The notes under the pieces were generated by a model. It was not told where the DNA came from. It searched no databases and saw only the letters and a program-made list of their open reading frames with translations. A program made the translations under genes and the position numbers. A DNA stretch of 64,000 nt, from positions 1-64,000 of the forward strand of contig JAJXWW010000176.1 in NCBI GenBank assembly GCA_021781415.1. The letters are read 5' to 3'. Shown here piece by piece: positions 35,425-44,126 of this stretch. This DNA is from Planctomycetota bacterium (GTDB lineage: Bacteria > Planctomycetota > Planctomycetia > Gemmatales > Gemmataceae). How positions within the stretch are numbered: the first letter of the stretch is position 1; each line of letters opens with the position of its first letter.

Positions 35425-37554
35425 CTATTCGTCCTCGTCCGCGCCGAGTTTGGCCTTGCTGACGATCTGCTGTTGGACGTTGGCGGGAACGGTGTCGTAG
35501 TGTTTGAACTCCATGTGGAACGACCCTTGACCCTGCGTGATGCTGTCGAGTTGCGAGGCGTAGCGCGTCACCTCGGCCAGTGGGGCGAGCGCGGTGATGA
35601 CGGCTAAATCGCCCGGTAGACTGTCTTGATTCTCGATCCGCGCGCGCTTGGTGTTGAGGTCGCCGAGAATGGCCCCGGTGTACTTGGTGGGCACGGTGAC
35701 TTCCAACTCGACAATCGGTTCGAGCAGCACCGGATGGGCGGCGAGGAAGGCGTTCTTGAAGGCGATGCGGCCGGCCGTTTTGAAGGCCGCTTCCGAGCTA
35801 TCGACCGGGTGATCCTTGCCGAAGTAGACTTCGACGGCCACGCCTTCAATGCGATAGCCGGCGAGCGCGCCGCGCTCCAAAAGTTCCTTGCACCCCTTCT
35901 CGACCGCCGGTACGAACTGATTGGGAATGGTCCCGCCGACGATGGTATCGATGAAGGCGAAATGGTGGATCGGCTCGAAGTGCGCCGCCCGCATCTTCTC
36001 GAACTTTTCCTTGTTGGCAAAGCGTTCCAAGAGATGCGCTTGATCTTCGATGTCGCGGGGCAGGGGATAGACGCGCAAATGCACTTCGCCGAATTGTCCT
36101 CGACCGCCGGACTGCTTCTTATGGCGATGCTGCCCCTCCGCGTTCGTGGTGATGGTCTCGCGGTAGGGAATCTTCGGTTCGTGGGCGACGATCTCCAGGT
36201 CGAAACGTCGTTTCAGTCGATTGATGAGTACGTCCAGATGCAGCTGGCTCATGCCGGTGATGACCAGTTCCTTGGTCTGCATGTCGCGGGTGACGTGGAA
36301 GGTCGGATCTTCGTTGGCGATCTTCTGCAAACTGCCGGAGATCTTTTGTTCGTCGCCGCGCGCTTTCGGCTCGACGGCCAGCCCGAACATCGGAGTGGGG
36401 AAAGCGAGCGGCGGCAACTTGGGCGCGCCGGCATGATTGCTCACCGTGTCGCCGATGTGCAGATCTTCGATCTTGGTGACGGCGAAAATGTCTCCGGGCA
36501 GCGCTTCCGGGATGTTGGCGTGCTTGCTTCCTTGCATCAGCAGCAATCCCGCCGCTCGCGCCGATTTGCCGGTGCGAGCGTTAAAGAGCGGTTGATCCGG
36601 CTTGTAGCTACCCGAAAAGACGCGGATAAAACTCAAATTGCCGACGAACTTATCGGTGACGGCCTTGAATACCTGACCGACGAACTCGCCGGAGGACGAC
36701 GGTTCCAGAGTAACCTCGGCGTCTCCTTTCTTGGCGGCGCGGCATTTACCTTGTTCGGGAGACAGCGCGTAAGCCGTCAGGCCGTCGAGTAGCTCGGCGA
36801 TACCGAGATCCTTCTTGGCGGCAGTACAAAAGACGGGTACGACGGTTCCCGCCACGATGGCTTTGGGCAGAGCGGCGGCCAACTCATCGTTGCCGATGCT
36901 CCCTTCGAGCAGGTATTTTTCCATGAGGGCATCGTCGGCTTCGACGACGGCATCGATCAGTTGCGAACGGGCGGCGCTCAGATCGACCGCGCAGCCTGCC
37001 GGAGCGGTAGCCGGAGGGTTGACGACACTGACGACACCGCCGATTTTGGGACCGACGCCGATCGGGGCATTGAACAAGACGCAGGCTTTGCCGAAGGTAT
37101 TGCGGATCGTCTGAAATAACTCCTCGAATTTGACGTTGTCGCCATCGAGTTTGTTGACGACCAGCATGCGTGCCAATCCGCGTTTGCCGGCCTCGGCGAA
37201 CATGCGGCGCGTATTGACTTCCACGCCGTTGGCCGCCGATACGACGAGCAAGACGTTCTCGACGGCGCACAGCGCTCCCAGTGCCGCGCCGAAGAAAGCG
37301 GGATCGCCCGGCGTATCGAGTAAATGAACTTGTTTGCCTTGGTGTTCGAGGTGGAGGACGCTGGTATCGATGGAGAAGCGTCGTTTGTGTTCTTCTTCGT
37401 CGTAATCGGAGATGCTGCTGCCGTCGTCCACGCTGCCTCGTCGATCGACGGCTTTGGCTTGAAACAACAGGGCGTCGGCGAGCGATGTCTTCCCCGACGC
37501 CCGATGTCCAGCGAGCGCGATGTTGCGGATGTCACGCACCTGATAGTTCGACAT
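35425..37554 (-). CDS. Elongation factor G-like GTPase (EF-G paralogue)
   Basis: A 709-residue translational GTPase with the EF-G domain order. P-loop GHRASGKT is at 16-23, G3 is DTPGD (80-84) and G4 is NKLD (134-137). Domains II-V follow, including the GMSQLHLDVLINRLKRRF and GGRGQFGEVHLRVYP blocks. The catalytic His of G3 (DxPGH) is Asp84 here, and the switch I region is short. Both features are seen in the EF-G2/EF-G-like subgroup rather than canonical EF-G. GAGGAG precedes ATG 37554. Probably cotranscribed with hisA (42-bp gap). Function is likely ribosome-associated but distinct from translocation. Confidence 0.92.
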   Translation of the reverse strand: MSNYQVRDIRNIALAGHRASGKTSLADALLFQAKAVDRRGSVDDGSSISDYDEEEHKRRFSIDTSVLHLEHQGKQVHLLDTPGDPAFFGAALGALCAVENVLLVVSAANGVEVNTRRMFAEAGKRGLARMLVVNKLDGDNVKFEELFQTIRNTFGKACVLFNAPIGVGPKIGGVVSVVNPPATAPAGCAVDLSAARSQLIDAVVEADDALMEKYLLEGSIGNDELAAALPKAIVAGTVVPVFCTAAKKDLGIAELLDGLTAYALSPEQGKCRAAKKGDAEVTLEPSSSGEFVGQVFKAVTDKFVGNLSFIRVFSGSYKPDQPLFNARTGKSARAAGLLLMQGSKHANIPEALPGDIFAVTKIEDLHIGDTVSNHAGAPKLPPLAFPTPMFGLAVEPKARGDEQKISGSLQKIANEDPTFHVTRDMQTKELVITGMSQLHLDVLINRLKRRFDLEIVAHEPKIPYRETITTNAEGQHRHKKQSGGRGQFGEVHLRVYPLPRDIEDQAHLLERFANKEKFEKMRAAHFEPIHHFAFIDTIVGGTIPNQFVPAVEKGCKELLERGALAGYRIEGVAVEVYFGKDHPVDSSEAAFKTAGRIAFKNAFLAAHPVLLEPIVELEVTVPTKYTGAILGDLNTKRARIENQDSLPGDLAVITALAPLAEVTRYASQLDSITQGQGSFHMEFKHYDTVPANVQQQIVSKAKLGADEDE

Positions 37555-37596
37555 GGAATGGCACTCCTCTGCGATGATAGTTGGATTCCGGAAGAA

Positions 37597-38328
37597 TTAT
37601 TGTTCCCGTCCTGCCTCCCGTCCCCGTTGAATTGCAACCCTCAAGTCGATCCTTCCCTCGTACAGCGCGCGGCCGATAATACATGCGGGCAAGCCGTGCC
37701 GCGCCAGCCGAACGACATCTTCCACCGTCGTCACCCCTCCGGAGGCGATGACCGGCACGGCGACGGCGGCGGCCAACTCGGCGGTGGCCTCGACGTTCGG
37801 GCCTTCGAGCATGCCGTCGCGGCTGATGTCGGTGTACACGATGGCGGCCAACGGCCAGGAGGCGCAAGAACGCGCTAGATCGAGTGCGGATCGATCCGAC
37901 TCCTTTTCCCATCCTTGAATGGCCACGCGCCCTTGGCGAGCGTCGATTCCCAGGCAGACGCGGCCCGGAAATCGGCGGCACATGCTCTCGCATCCCGCCG
38001 GATCGAGCAAGGCCCGCGTGCCGAGGATAACGCGCTCGACGCCCCAGGAGAGCGCCTCGCGGATATGCTCCTCGCTGCGCAGACCGCCGCCGAGCTGACA
38101 GGGCACGCCCGCCGCTTGCACGATGCGCCGCACGCTGTCGCCGTTGACCGGATGTCCTTGGCGCGCTCCGTCGAGATCGACGAGATGAAGGTAGTCCGCT
38201 CCCTGCTCGACCCAGCGTCGGGCCACCTCCGCGGGGTCGTCGCCGAACACGGTCTCTTGAGCGTAGTCGCCTTGCCGCAGCCGCACGCATTGGCCGCCGC
38301 GTAAATCGATGGCCGGCAGAATCTGCAC
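37597..38328 (-). CDS. hisA: ProFAR isomerase HisA
   Basis: Isomerises ProFAR to PRFAR in histidine synthesis. A 243-residue TIM barrel with catalytic Asp8 (ILPAIDLRGG) and the second catalytic Asp in YTDISRDGM, phosphate-binding loops QLGGGLRS and IASGGV, and C-terminal GRALYEGRI. The start is GTG 38328, supported by GGAGG 9 nt upstream; a long open extension upstream is not homologous. No other his gene is in the window. Confidence 0.95.
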   Translation of the reverse strand: MQILPAIDLRGGQCVRLRQGDYAQETVFGDDPAEVARRWVEQGADYLHLVDLDGARQGHPVNGDSVRRIVQAAGVPCQLGGGLRSEEHIREALSWGVERVILGTRALLDPAGCESMCRRFPGRVCLGIDARQGRVAIQGWEKESDRSALDLARSCASWPLAAIVYTDISRDGMLEGPNVEATAELAAAVAVPVIASGGVTTVEDVVRLARHGLPACIIGRALYEGRIDLRVAIQRGREAGREQ

Positions 38329-38541
38329 GGGAGAGAGCCTCCGATCCAGAGAAAAAGCATTTCGCGCCACTGTAGGGGGAGACGAGGCAATTTGCAAGGG
38401 TCCGTGAAGATTTGTTGAAGTGCCTCGCCTCCGAAGTCGTGTCAAACTGTCCGGATTGCGACCGTTGTAGCGAGAAATCCGCGAGCGATTCGCCGATCCG
38501 ACCGATAAGGGTTGAAGAAGAATTCTCGGAGGATTTCGCGC

Positions 38542-39618
38542 ATGGTACCCGTGCGTCGAGGAATGCTCGTGGCGGTTTGCTGGGCAGGGGTGTGGTGGAC
38601 CTGCTGCGCCTGCGCCCAATCCACGCTTCCACCCTCGGACGGCGTCGGCGAACCGCTTCCCACCCCATCGCGCGTTCCGGACGCGCTCGGCGAACCGTCT
38701 CCCACTCTACCGAGCTTGCCCTCTTCGCCACCTTCTCTCTTCGCTCCACCTCCGACGACGCTGACGCAAACTCCCCCGTTGGATGCGCCGATTCTCACTC
38801 CCGCCGGACAAGTTGCCGGTTGGTTCGTCAACTTCGATGTGGGCTTGATCGTCCCGCACGTTGGCTCGCATCTTAACAGCGGCTCGAATCTGAGCGATAC
38901 GTTTAGCAACCCCGTCACGCTCCCCATCGCTCCGATGCATTGGGTTCCCAGCCCCTTTTTGCGCGCGGGCTATCGTTTCGCCAACGGGTCGGGAGATGTG
39001 CGCCTCGATTGGCGTTCGGTGGCCAGTCAAGGCGATACATGGCTCCCCGCGTTCGACTCGGCGGGAGCGGGGTATCTCCGCAGTCAAATCGACGTGCAAT
39101 ATGCGAGTCTGACCTATGGAGCGAGCGAATTTCTGACCAACGATCCGAAGGTGAATCGCACCTGGACGGCACGTTTCGGCGTGAGTGCCGCCGACGTGTT
39201 CTTCGACTCCACCGCGCAGGGCCGACAGATTCTCCTTCAGTCGGCGAGCAACAGCTTTGCCGGAGTCGGGCCGACCGTCGGCTTCGGATTCTGGAAGCCG
39301 GTCCCGGAGTGGCACCTGACCTTGTACGGTGAATTGGACGCGACGGGAATGATCGGCTTCACGCGCCAACGGTTCGGCGAGTCGGCGCTCGTTGGCGATC
39401 AGAACGTCAGCGAATTCGTTTCGGTCGGACAACAGAGCAACGGGGTGGGGATTCTCGGCGCGGAGGGCGGCCTCAGTTTCACGCCTTGCGAGGAGCGTTC
39501 GTGGAGATTCACGTTGGGCTATCAATGGCAGCGTTGGTGGTGGGTCGGCGCGACCAACGATTCCAACGCGGCCTTGACGCTGCAAGGCTTGTTCTTCCGC
39601 ACCGAATGGCGTTATTGA
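38542..39618 (+). CDS. Outer-membrane beta-barrel protein
   Basis: A 358-residue exported protein. The signal peptide ends near ACA-QS, a Pro/Ser-rich linker (about 28-85) follows, and then alternating amphipathic strands end in an aromatic residue (FFRTEWRY), as expected for an outer-membrane barrel. It resembles planctomycete BBP7/Lpg1974-type pore proteins, an assignment from general pattern only. GGAGG precedes ATG 38542. It is 56 bp upstream of the TolC-type gene and probably cotranscribed. Confidence 0.78.
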   Translation: MVPVRRGMLVAVCWAGVWWTCCACAQSTLPPSDGVGEPLPTPSRVPDALGEPSPTLPSLPSSPPSLFAPPPTTLTQTPPLDAPILTPAGQVAGWFVNFDVGLIVPHVGSHLNSGSNLSDTFSNPVTLPIAPMHWVPSPFLRAGYRFANGSGDVRLDWRSVASQGDTWLPAFDSAGAGYLRSQIDVQYASLTYGASEFLTNDPKVNRTWTARFGVSAADVFFDSTAQGRQILLQSASNSFAGVGPTVGFGFWKPVPEWHLTLYGELDATGMIGFTRQRFGESALVGDQNVSEFVSVGQQSNGVGILGAEGGLSFTPCEERSWRFTLGYQWQRWWWVGATNDSNAALTLQGLFFRTEWRY

Positions 39619-39674
39619 TTCACAGGCTCGATTGGGGCAGTAAATCGGCCTCACGGTTTCGAGAGGACAACGTA

Positions 39675-40931
39675 ATGGGTCGAGGGTTTGCCATTGCCGT
39701 ATGCCTCGTGGGGCTTTTGTCGCCGACTCTGACGGCGCAAACGCTTCTACCTCCGGCCCTGCGCGAACGAGGCGAACCACTGACCTTGCAACGTCTCGAA
39801 GAATTGGCCGATCAGTATCACCCTATCTTGCCGCGCGACCGCGCGCAAATCGACGCCGCGCGCGGCGTGGCCACGCAGGCCGGCATGTGGAACAATCCGC
39901 GCTTCGACACCAACAACCCGCAGGTCTTCAACGGGCGCAACACGGCGCTCAACGCCGGTTTCCAGCAGGAAATCCCGGTCATGGGCAAGAAACGGCTCGA
40001 TCAGGCCGCAAGCAACGAAGTCGCGCGCCAGCAGGAATACAACCTCTCGCAAGATCGTTATTCTCTTTTAACGTCGATTCGGCAACAGTTCTATCAAGTG
40101 CTGAGCGATCAACGGCGGATTCAGGTATTGACGGAGATGGTCGAGGTCTTGGAGAAATCGTATCGGGCAGGCGAGGAATTGAAGAAGGGCGGTTTAGCCG
40201 CCGAGATCGACCTGGTGCCGTTGCGCATCGAATGGCGTCGCGCCGTGGGAAATCTACAAGCGAGCGAACGACTGCTCGCCAGCGACCGCAAGCAATTGAG
40301 CGATCTCGTCGGTCTCCCCGGTCTGGTGGACCGCGATGTCATGGGGCAGTTCAGCGGCGATTATCCGATCTTTTACGAAGATCAGATCAATCGCTATGTG
40401 ACGCAGCAGCACACGCAGGTGCGCATCGCCCAAGCGGTGATCGCGCAAACGAAAGTGCAACTGCGCCGCGCCGAAGTCGAGCCTTTTCCCAATCCGTATA
40501 TGGGGCCGGCGTATCAGTATGGGTTGGTGCCCGGACTCGAACAGTTCTGGTTCAACATTCAGTTCGACATCCCCGTCCTCAACCGCAATCAGGGCGGCAT
40601 CCGAGCGGCGCGCGGCAACGTCCGCGCCTCGGAGGAAAACCTCGTCGCCATTCAGTACAATTTACTCAATCAGGCCCACAACCTCATCGGCCAGTACGAA
40701 AGCGCCCGCGCGGTGGTCGGTGAGTACGAGAAGAATATCTTGCCCGACAGCCGCGACGGCTTGCAAAAGGCCCTCGACGCCTACAGCAAGCGTACCATGG
40801 ATCTGGCGACCTTTTTGACCGTTCAGCGCAGCGTGGTGCAAGCCAATTCGGACTACCTGGATGCCCTAAACAATCTGTGGTCCAGCGCCGTGCAGTTGGC
40901 GGGTTTGTTACAATTGGACAGGTTTCGTTGA
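39675..40931 (+). CDS. TolC/CzcC-family outer-membrane efflux channel
   Basis: A 418-residue channel subunit of the RND/ABC efflux type. Signal peptide to about residue 20, then two OEP repeats with long helical hairpins (SLLTSIRQQFYQVLSDQRRIQVLTEM) and strand segments QEIPVMGKKRLDQA and FDIPVLNRNQGGIRAARG, characteristic of CzcC/CusC. GAGAGG precedes ATG 39675. No membrane-fusion or RND pump gene is adjacent, so it must pair with a pump encoded elsewhere. Confidence 0.92.
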   Translation: MGRGFAIAVCLVGLLSPTLTAQTLLPPALRERGEPLTLQRLEELADQYHPILPRDRAQIDAARGVATQAGMWNNPRFDTNNPQVFNGRNTALNAGFQQEIPVMGKKRLDQAASNEVARQQEYNLSQDRYSLLTSIRQQFYQVLSDQRRIQVLTEMVEVLEKSYRAGEELKKGGLAAEIDLVPLRIEWRRAVGNLQASERLLASDRKQLSDLVGLPGLVDRDVMGQFSGDYPIFYEDQINRYVTQQHTQVRIAQAVIAQTKVQLRRAEVEPFPNPYMGPAYQYGLVPGLEQFWFNIQFDIPVLNRNQGGIRAARGNVRASEENLVAIQYNLLNQAHNLIGQYESARAVVGEYEKNILPDSRDGLQKALDAYSKRTMDLATFLTVQRSVVQANSDYLDALNNLWSSAVQLAGLLQLDRFR

Positions 40932-41009
40932 GCCGTGTCGTGGCCGGACTACGACAACCGCCCCGACCGGCCCCATCCCCATCGATCGACCGCAAGTGGA
41001 GAGTTCGCC

Positions 41010-41993
41010 GTGTCTCGCAAGAAGAAAAAATCGCATCCCCGCAAACCGTCGCACTCGGAAAGATCGTTTCGTGTCGTCCCCCTCGACGACTTCGAGTTCG
41101 AGAAGCATTGCGAGGCAGAGTCGTTCGCCGAATATCACGTTCTGTTCGACAAGCTGTGGAGCTTTCCATTCTCCGGCATGTTCGTTCGCCCGTTGGAGAA
41201 CGGGCGGTTCGAGGTTGCGCCGGTAGCAGTCGTCCGGCTAATGCCGCTTGAGGAGGACGACCCCGAGGAAGGCATCCAAGTTGAAGCCATCTTCGCCGAG
41301 GGCAACCAAATCGTGCCACTCTACAACATTCGACGGGGTGCGATCGACGGGAACGACGATCCGCTCCTCGAAGCCTACTGCGAGTGGTACGACGAGCGTC
41401 TGGAAGGGAGCGAGATAAAGCAAACAGCTGGCCCATTCGAAGCCGACGGCACGTTCGACTTAAAAGGTTTGTCGATTCATATCGTGCGTGCATTCGTATA
41501 TGGTGCCGGTGCGGGCGGCGCGACGGGCGGCATCTTCATGGCCGTTCCGCGCGCGGACACGGGCGGCACGATCGGCGCGGTTGCTTTCGGCTTATTTGGG
41601 ATCGCATTCTTCTTATACGCCGTTCTCCAAGGAGCCTCGGCGAGGACTAAAATTCTTGGCCTCGTCCTATTCGCTTTGCTGGGGGCTTTCGTGGGAGGGA
41701 CGTTTGGTCTGTCGATTGGAATCCTCCTCGTCGCTTACATGGGAACGATTCCCGGAGGTCTGGCGGGCTGGGCTATTGGGCGATGGTTGCTCCGAACGCC
41801 GGTCAAAGTCAGCGGTATGTGGGCGATCGCGGGGTCGCTTTTCGGCGGCCTCGTTTATGCGTATGCCATCAATGCAGACGCCGTTCGTTCGGGATTCGGA
41901 ATCGGACTTTTGCTGGGAATCGCCATTTTAATTCTGATGGCCGGCTTGTTCGTGGTGTCCTCCATGGCCGTGCTGTGGCCGAAGTCTGAATAG
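41010..41993 (+). CDS. Glycine-rich polytopic membrane protein
   Basis: A 327-residue protein. About 165 hydrophilic residues rich in Asp/Glu precede five or six closely spaced helices containing GxxxG and GG motifs (GAGAGGATGGIFMAV, LLGAFVGGTFGLSIGILL). GTG 41010 is preferred because GGAGAG sits 6 nt upstream; GTG 40935 would add 25 His/Arg/Pro-rich residues. Codons are more AT-rich than in the TolC gene before it. No family recognised; the soluble part may be a cytoplasmic sensor. Confidence 0.7.
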   Translation: MSRKKKKSHPRKPSHSERSFRVVPLDDFEFEKHCEAESFAEYHVLFDKLWSFPFSGMFVRPLENGRFEVAPVAVVRLMPLEEDDPEEGIQVEAIFAEGNQIVPLYNIRRGAIDGNDDPLLEAYCEWYDERLEGSEIKQTAGPFEADGTFDLKGLSIHIVRAFVYGAGAGGATGGIFMAVPRADTGGTIGAVAFGLFGIAFFLYAVLQGASARTKILGLVLFALLGAFVGGTFGLSIGILLVAYMGTIPGGLAGWAIGRWLLRTPVKVSGMWAIAGSLFGGLVYAYAINADAVRSGFGIGLLLGIAILILMAGLFVVSSMAVLWPKSE

Positions 41994-42001
41994 TCGCCGC
42001 T

Positions 42002-42658
42002 CTAGGATAATCCCTGCCGAGATTCCTTGAGCCGACTCTCGAATTTGTTTCGCAGCACGGCGGCCAAATGGCGGACGCGGAGCGCTCGCTGCATCAGCGC
42101 GCGGTTGGTCTTGTCGTGGACCATGAGGCGAAAGAGTTCCGTCACCGTCAGGCGATTCTCGTCTCGATGGACGATTTCGACCGCGTCTCCCGCGCCAATG
42201 TCGCCTTCTTCCAGCACGGACAGGTAATAGCCGGGACGATTGCTTGCCAGAAAGCGCGCAACCATGTCGGCATCCTCGAATCGAATGCCGAGTTTGAAAC
42301 ACGGCAGACGCGGCTGCGTGACGGCGAGTCGCACCGAACCGAGTTGCCATTCATCGCCGATATGCACGGCATCCTCCGGCAGCCCTTCGACGGTAAGATT
42401 CTCGCCGAAGATGCCAAACGGCAACTCGCGACCGGACAACCGTTCGCTCCAATACGAGTAATTCTCGATGGGATAGGCATAGACGGCTTTGTCGGGTCCG
42501 CCATGAACCGATAGATCGGCTTGACCGTCTCCGGCCAGATTGTGACGGCGCACCGCGACGCGGCCTCCAATCGGTTCTTTATGAATGCCGGTGCGCACGA
42601 GATCGGTGCCGCGCCGCACATCGCGGGGTAGACCGACGTTGACCGAGACAACACGCAT
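42002..42658 (-). CDS. MOSC-domain protein (YiiM-like)
   Basis: A 218-residue MOSC protein, related to YiiM and the C-terminal domain of molybdenum cofactor sulfurase. It has HGGPDKAVYAYP, FGIFGENLTVEG, the conserved cysteine in LPCFKLGIRF and the C-terminal three-helix extension of the YiiM type. GAGGA precedes ATG 42658. The likely role is Moco-dependent N-hydroxyl reduction or sulfur transfer. It is the last of four minus-strand genes after the TPR/J-like group, but no functional link is evident. Confidence 0.92.
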   Translation of the reverse strand: MRVVSVNVGLPRDVRRGTDLVRTGIHKEPIGGRVAVRRHNLAGDGQADLSVHGGPDKAVYAYPIENYSYWSERLSGRELPFGIFGENLTVEGLPEDAVHIGDEWQLGSVRLAVTQPRLPCFKLGIRFEDADMVARFLASNRPGYYLSVLEEGDIGAGDAVEIVHRDENRLTVTELFRLMVHDKTNRALMQRALRVRHLAAVLRNKFESRLKESRQGLS

Positions 42659-42761
42659 CACATTGAAGTCCTCCGCGCGCTCGGAAGGCACATCCACGCA
42701 TTGTACCCTCCGAGTGGGACTTCGAGAAAGCGCCTCGCGGCATTTATCTATTTTTCGATCC

Positions 42762-43559
42762 CTATTGTGCGTTTCGTTGGCCCTGGCGGCGCGGGATACG
42801 AAGGTGGCGAACCGAAGCGCTGGCATCCTCGTCGTCCACGAACGTTGGGCTTTCGTCGCGGCTCTCCGCCTCTTTGAGGACGCGAACGAACGGCAACAAA
42901 ACCGGTCGCTCGCCAGTCTCGTCGTCGCTCCCGTTCTCGCGCCGCTGGGCATCGGTGCGGCAGCGCGCTCGATGGAAGCGAAACTCGTCCCATAGTTTGC
43001 GATAGCGCGGCGAGTGCGCGTTGCGAAACAGGGCGCGTTGCAGCGTCGATCGCGCTTCGTCGGTACGTCCGCACAGACGTAGCCCTTTCACCAGCTTGCT
43101 CAGCACCTCGACATCTCCCGGTTCGCGCTCGGATGCCTCGCGCAAGCGCGACAACCCTTCGTCGGTCTGACCCAACCGCAGCAGCAAGTGACCGTAATCG
43201 GCAAGGCAGTGAGCGTGGCCGGGATCGAGTTCCAGCGCTCGGCGATAATGGACGCCGGCTCGTTCGAGATCGCCCCCTTCCTCGCCACCGAGAGCCACGG
43301 CCAGCAAGTAATGGTAGCGTGCGCTATCGGGTTGGTGGCGCAGAGCGGCGGCAAGGTGTCGGCGGGCATTCTTGTATTTGCGGCGCTTCAGATAGATGTC
43401 GGCGAGACGCGCTTGGGTCTCTTCGGCGGCATCGCTGGAAAGATGGCGAAACTTCGCCAAGCGCGTCAAAACCGATAAGGCATCCCGGTGCCGGCCGACT
43501 TCCTGATAGCGTCGGCCCAACGCGAGAACGCGATCGACGAGATTCAATGTGTTTATCAT
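42762..43559 (-). CDS. TPR-repeat protein
   Basis: A 265-residue cytoplasmic protein with about four TPR units (LGRRYQEVGRHRDALSVL, YHYLLAVALG...YRRALELDPGHA, LADYGHLLLRLGQTDEGL) and a charged, disordered C-terminus rich in Asp/Glu/Arg. GGAGG precedes ATG 43559; in-frame codons upstream to 43625 are not needed. It follows the J-like gene after 120 bp on the same strand. Likely a protein-interaction adaptor. Confidence 0.8.
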   Translation of the reverse strand: MINTLNLVDRVLALGRRYQEVGRHRDALSVLTRLAKFRHLSSDAAEETQARLADIYLKRRKYKNARRHLAAALRHQPDSARYHYLLAVALGGEEGGDLERAGVHYRRALELDPGHAHCLADYGHLLLRLGQTDEGLSRLREASEREPGDVEVLSKLVKGLRLCGRTDEARSTLQRALFRNAHSPRYRKLWDEFRFHRARCRTDAQRRENGSDDETGERPVLLPFVRVLKEAESRDESPTFVDDEDASASVRHLRIPRRQGQRNAQ

Positions 43560-43679
43560 GACGCTGCCTCCATGCAGCAAGGAAAAGAACTTTCCGCGAA
43601 CGCCTATCATAACCTCGCTCCGCATTCAAGCAAGCTGAAACGGCGTTCAGGCCGCACGGGACGGCGCTTGAAACACCGT

Positions 43680-44126
43680 TTACGCTCCCGGATCGAAGAG
43701 GAGATTCCGCCACGCCGCTTCCGCCGTCTGTCGTTCGATCTCCTCTGGCGAGTCGTTGACATCGATTGCCTCGAACGGCAAAGGGGGCGACTGCAATTCC
43801 TTGGCGGCCAGGACGCATAACGCTTCTTCAAACTCTCCGATGTCCAAGGCCGGACGCTGTGTCGACGGATCCGGTGCAACGGGACGACGAAAGCTCGAGG
43901 CGAAGCGTTCCAAGCTCGGATGGTCGTAACACGGCGCATCGTGGGCAAGAAGGGCAAACAGTTGGCGATCCTCAGCGCGAGTTGTCAGCGCCTGCGCGGC
44001 CCGCCGGAGGGCGTCGAGCGCCGCTTCGTCGGGGGCGCGTTGCCGCAGGCGTCCGGCCTGACGCACGATCTCCTCCTCGGAAGCGGAGGGGTCCAAACGC
44101 AGTTCTTCAAACGGATTGCGATTCAC
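43680..44126 (-). CDS. J-domain-like small protein lacking HPD
   Basis: A 148-residue protein. The first 60 residues follow the start of a J-domain (NPFEELRLDPSASEEEIVRQ, then helices), but the HPD tripeptide that stimulates Hsp70 is replaced by APD in QRAPDEA. The C-terminal half is helical and acidic, ending with a conserved-looking LPFEAIDVNDSPEEIERQ. Its ATG overlaps the stop of the 974-aa gene (ATGA), indicating translational coupling. No DnaK or GrpE gene is present nearby. The J-domain assignment is an inference from pattern. Confidence 0.65.
   Translation of the reverse strand: MNRNPFEELRLDPSASEEEIVRQAGRLRQRAPDEAALDALRRAAQALTTRAEDRQLFALLAHDAPCYDHPSLERFASSFRRPVAPDPSTQRPALDIGEFEEALCVLAAKELQSPPLPFEAIDVNDSPEEIERQTAEAAWRNLLFDPGA

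Noticed and set aside
38542-41993. A heavy-metal efflux operon around the TolC-type gene
   Set aside because: No membrane-fusion protein, RND pump or metal-binding gene is adjacent; the neighbours are a barrel and an unrelated membrane protein.
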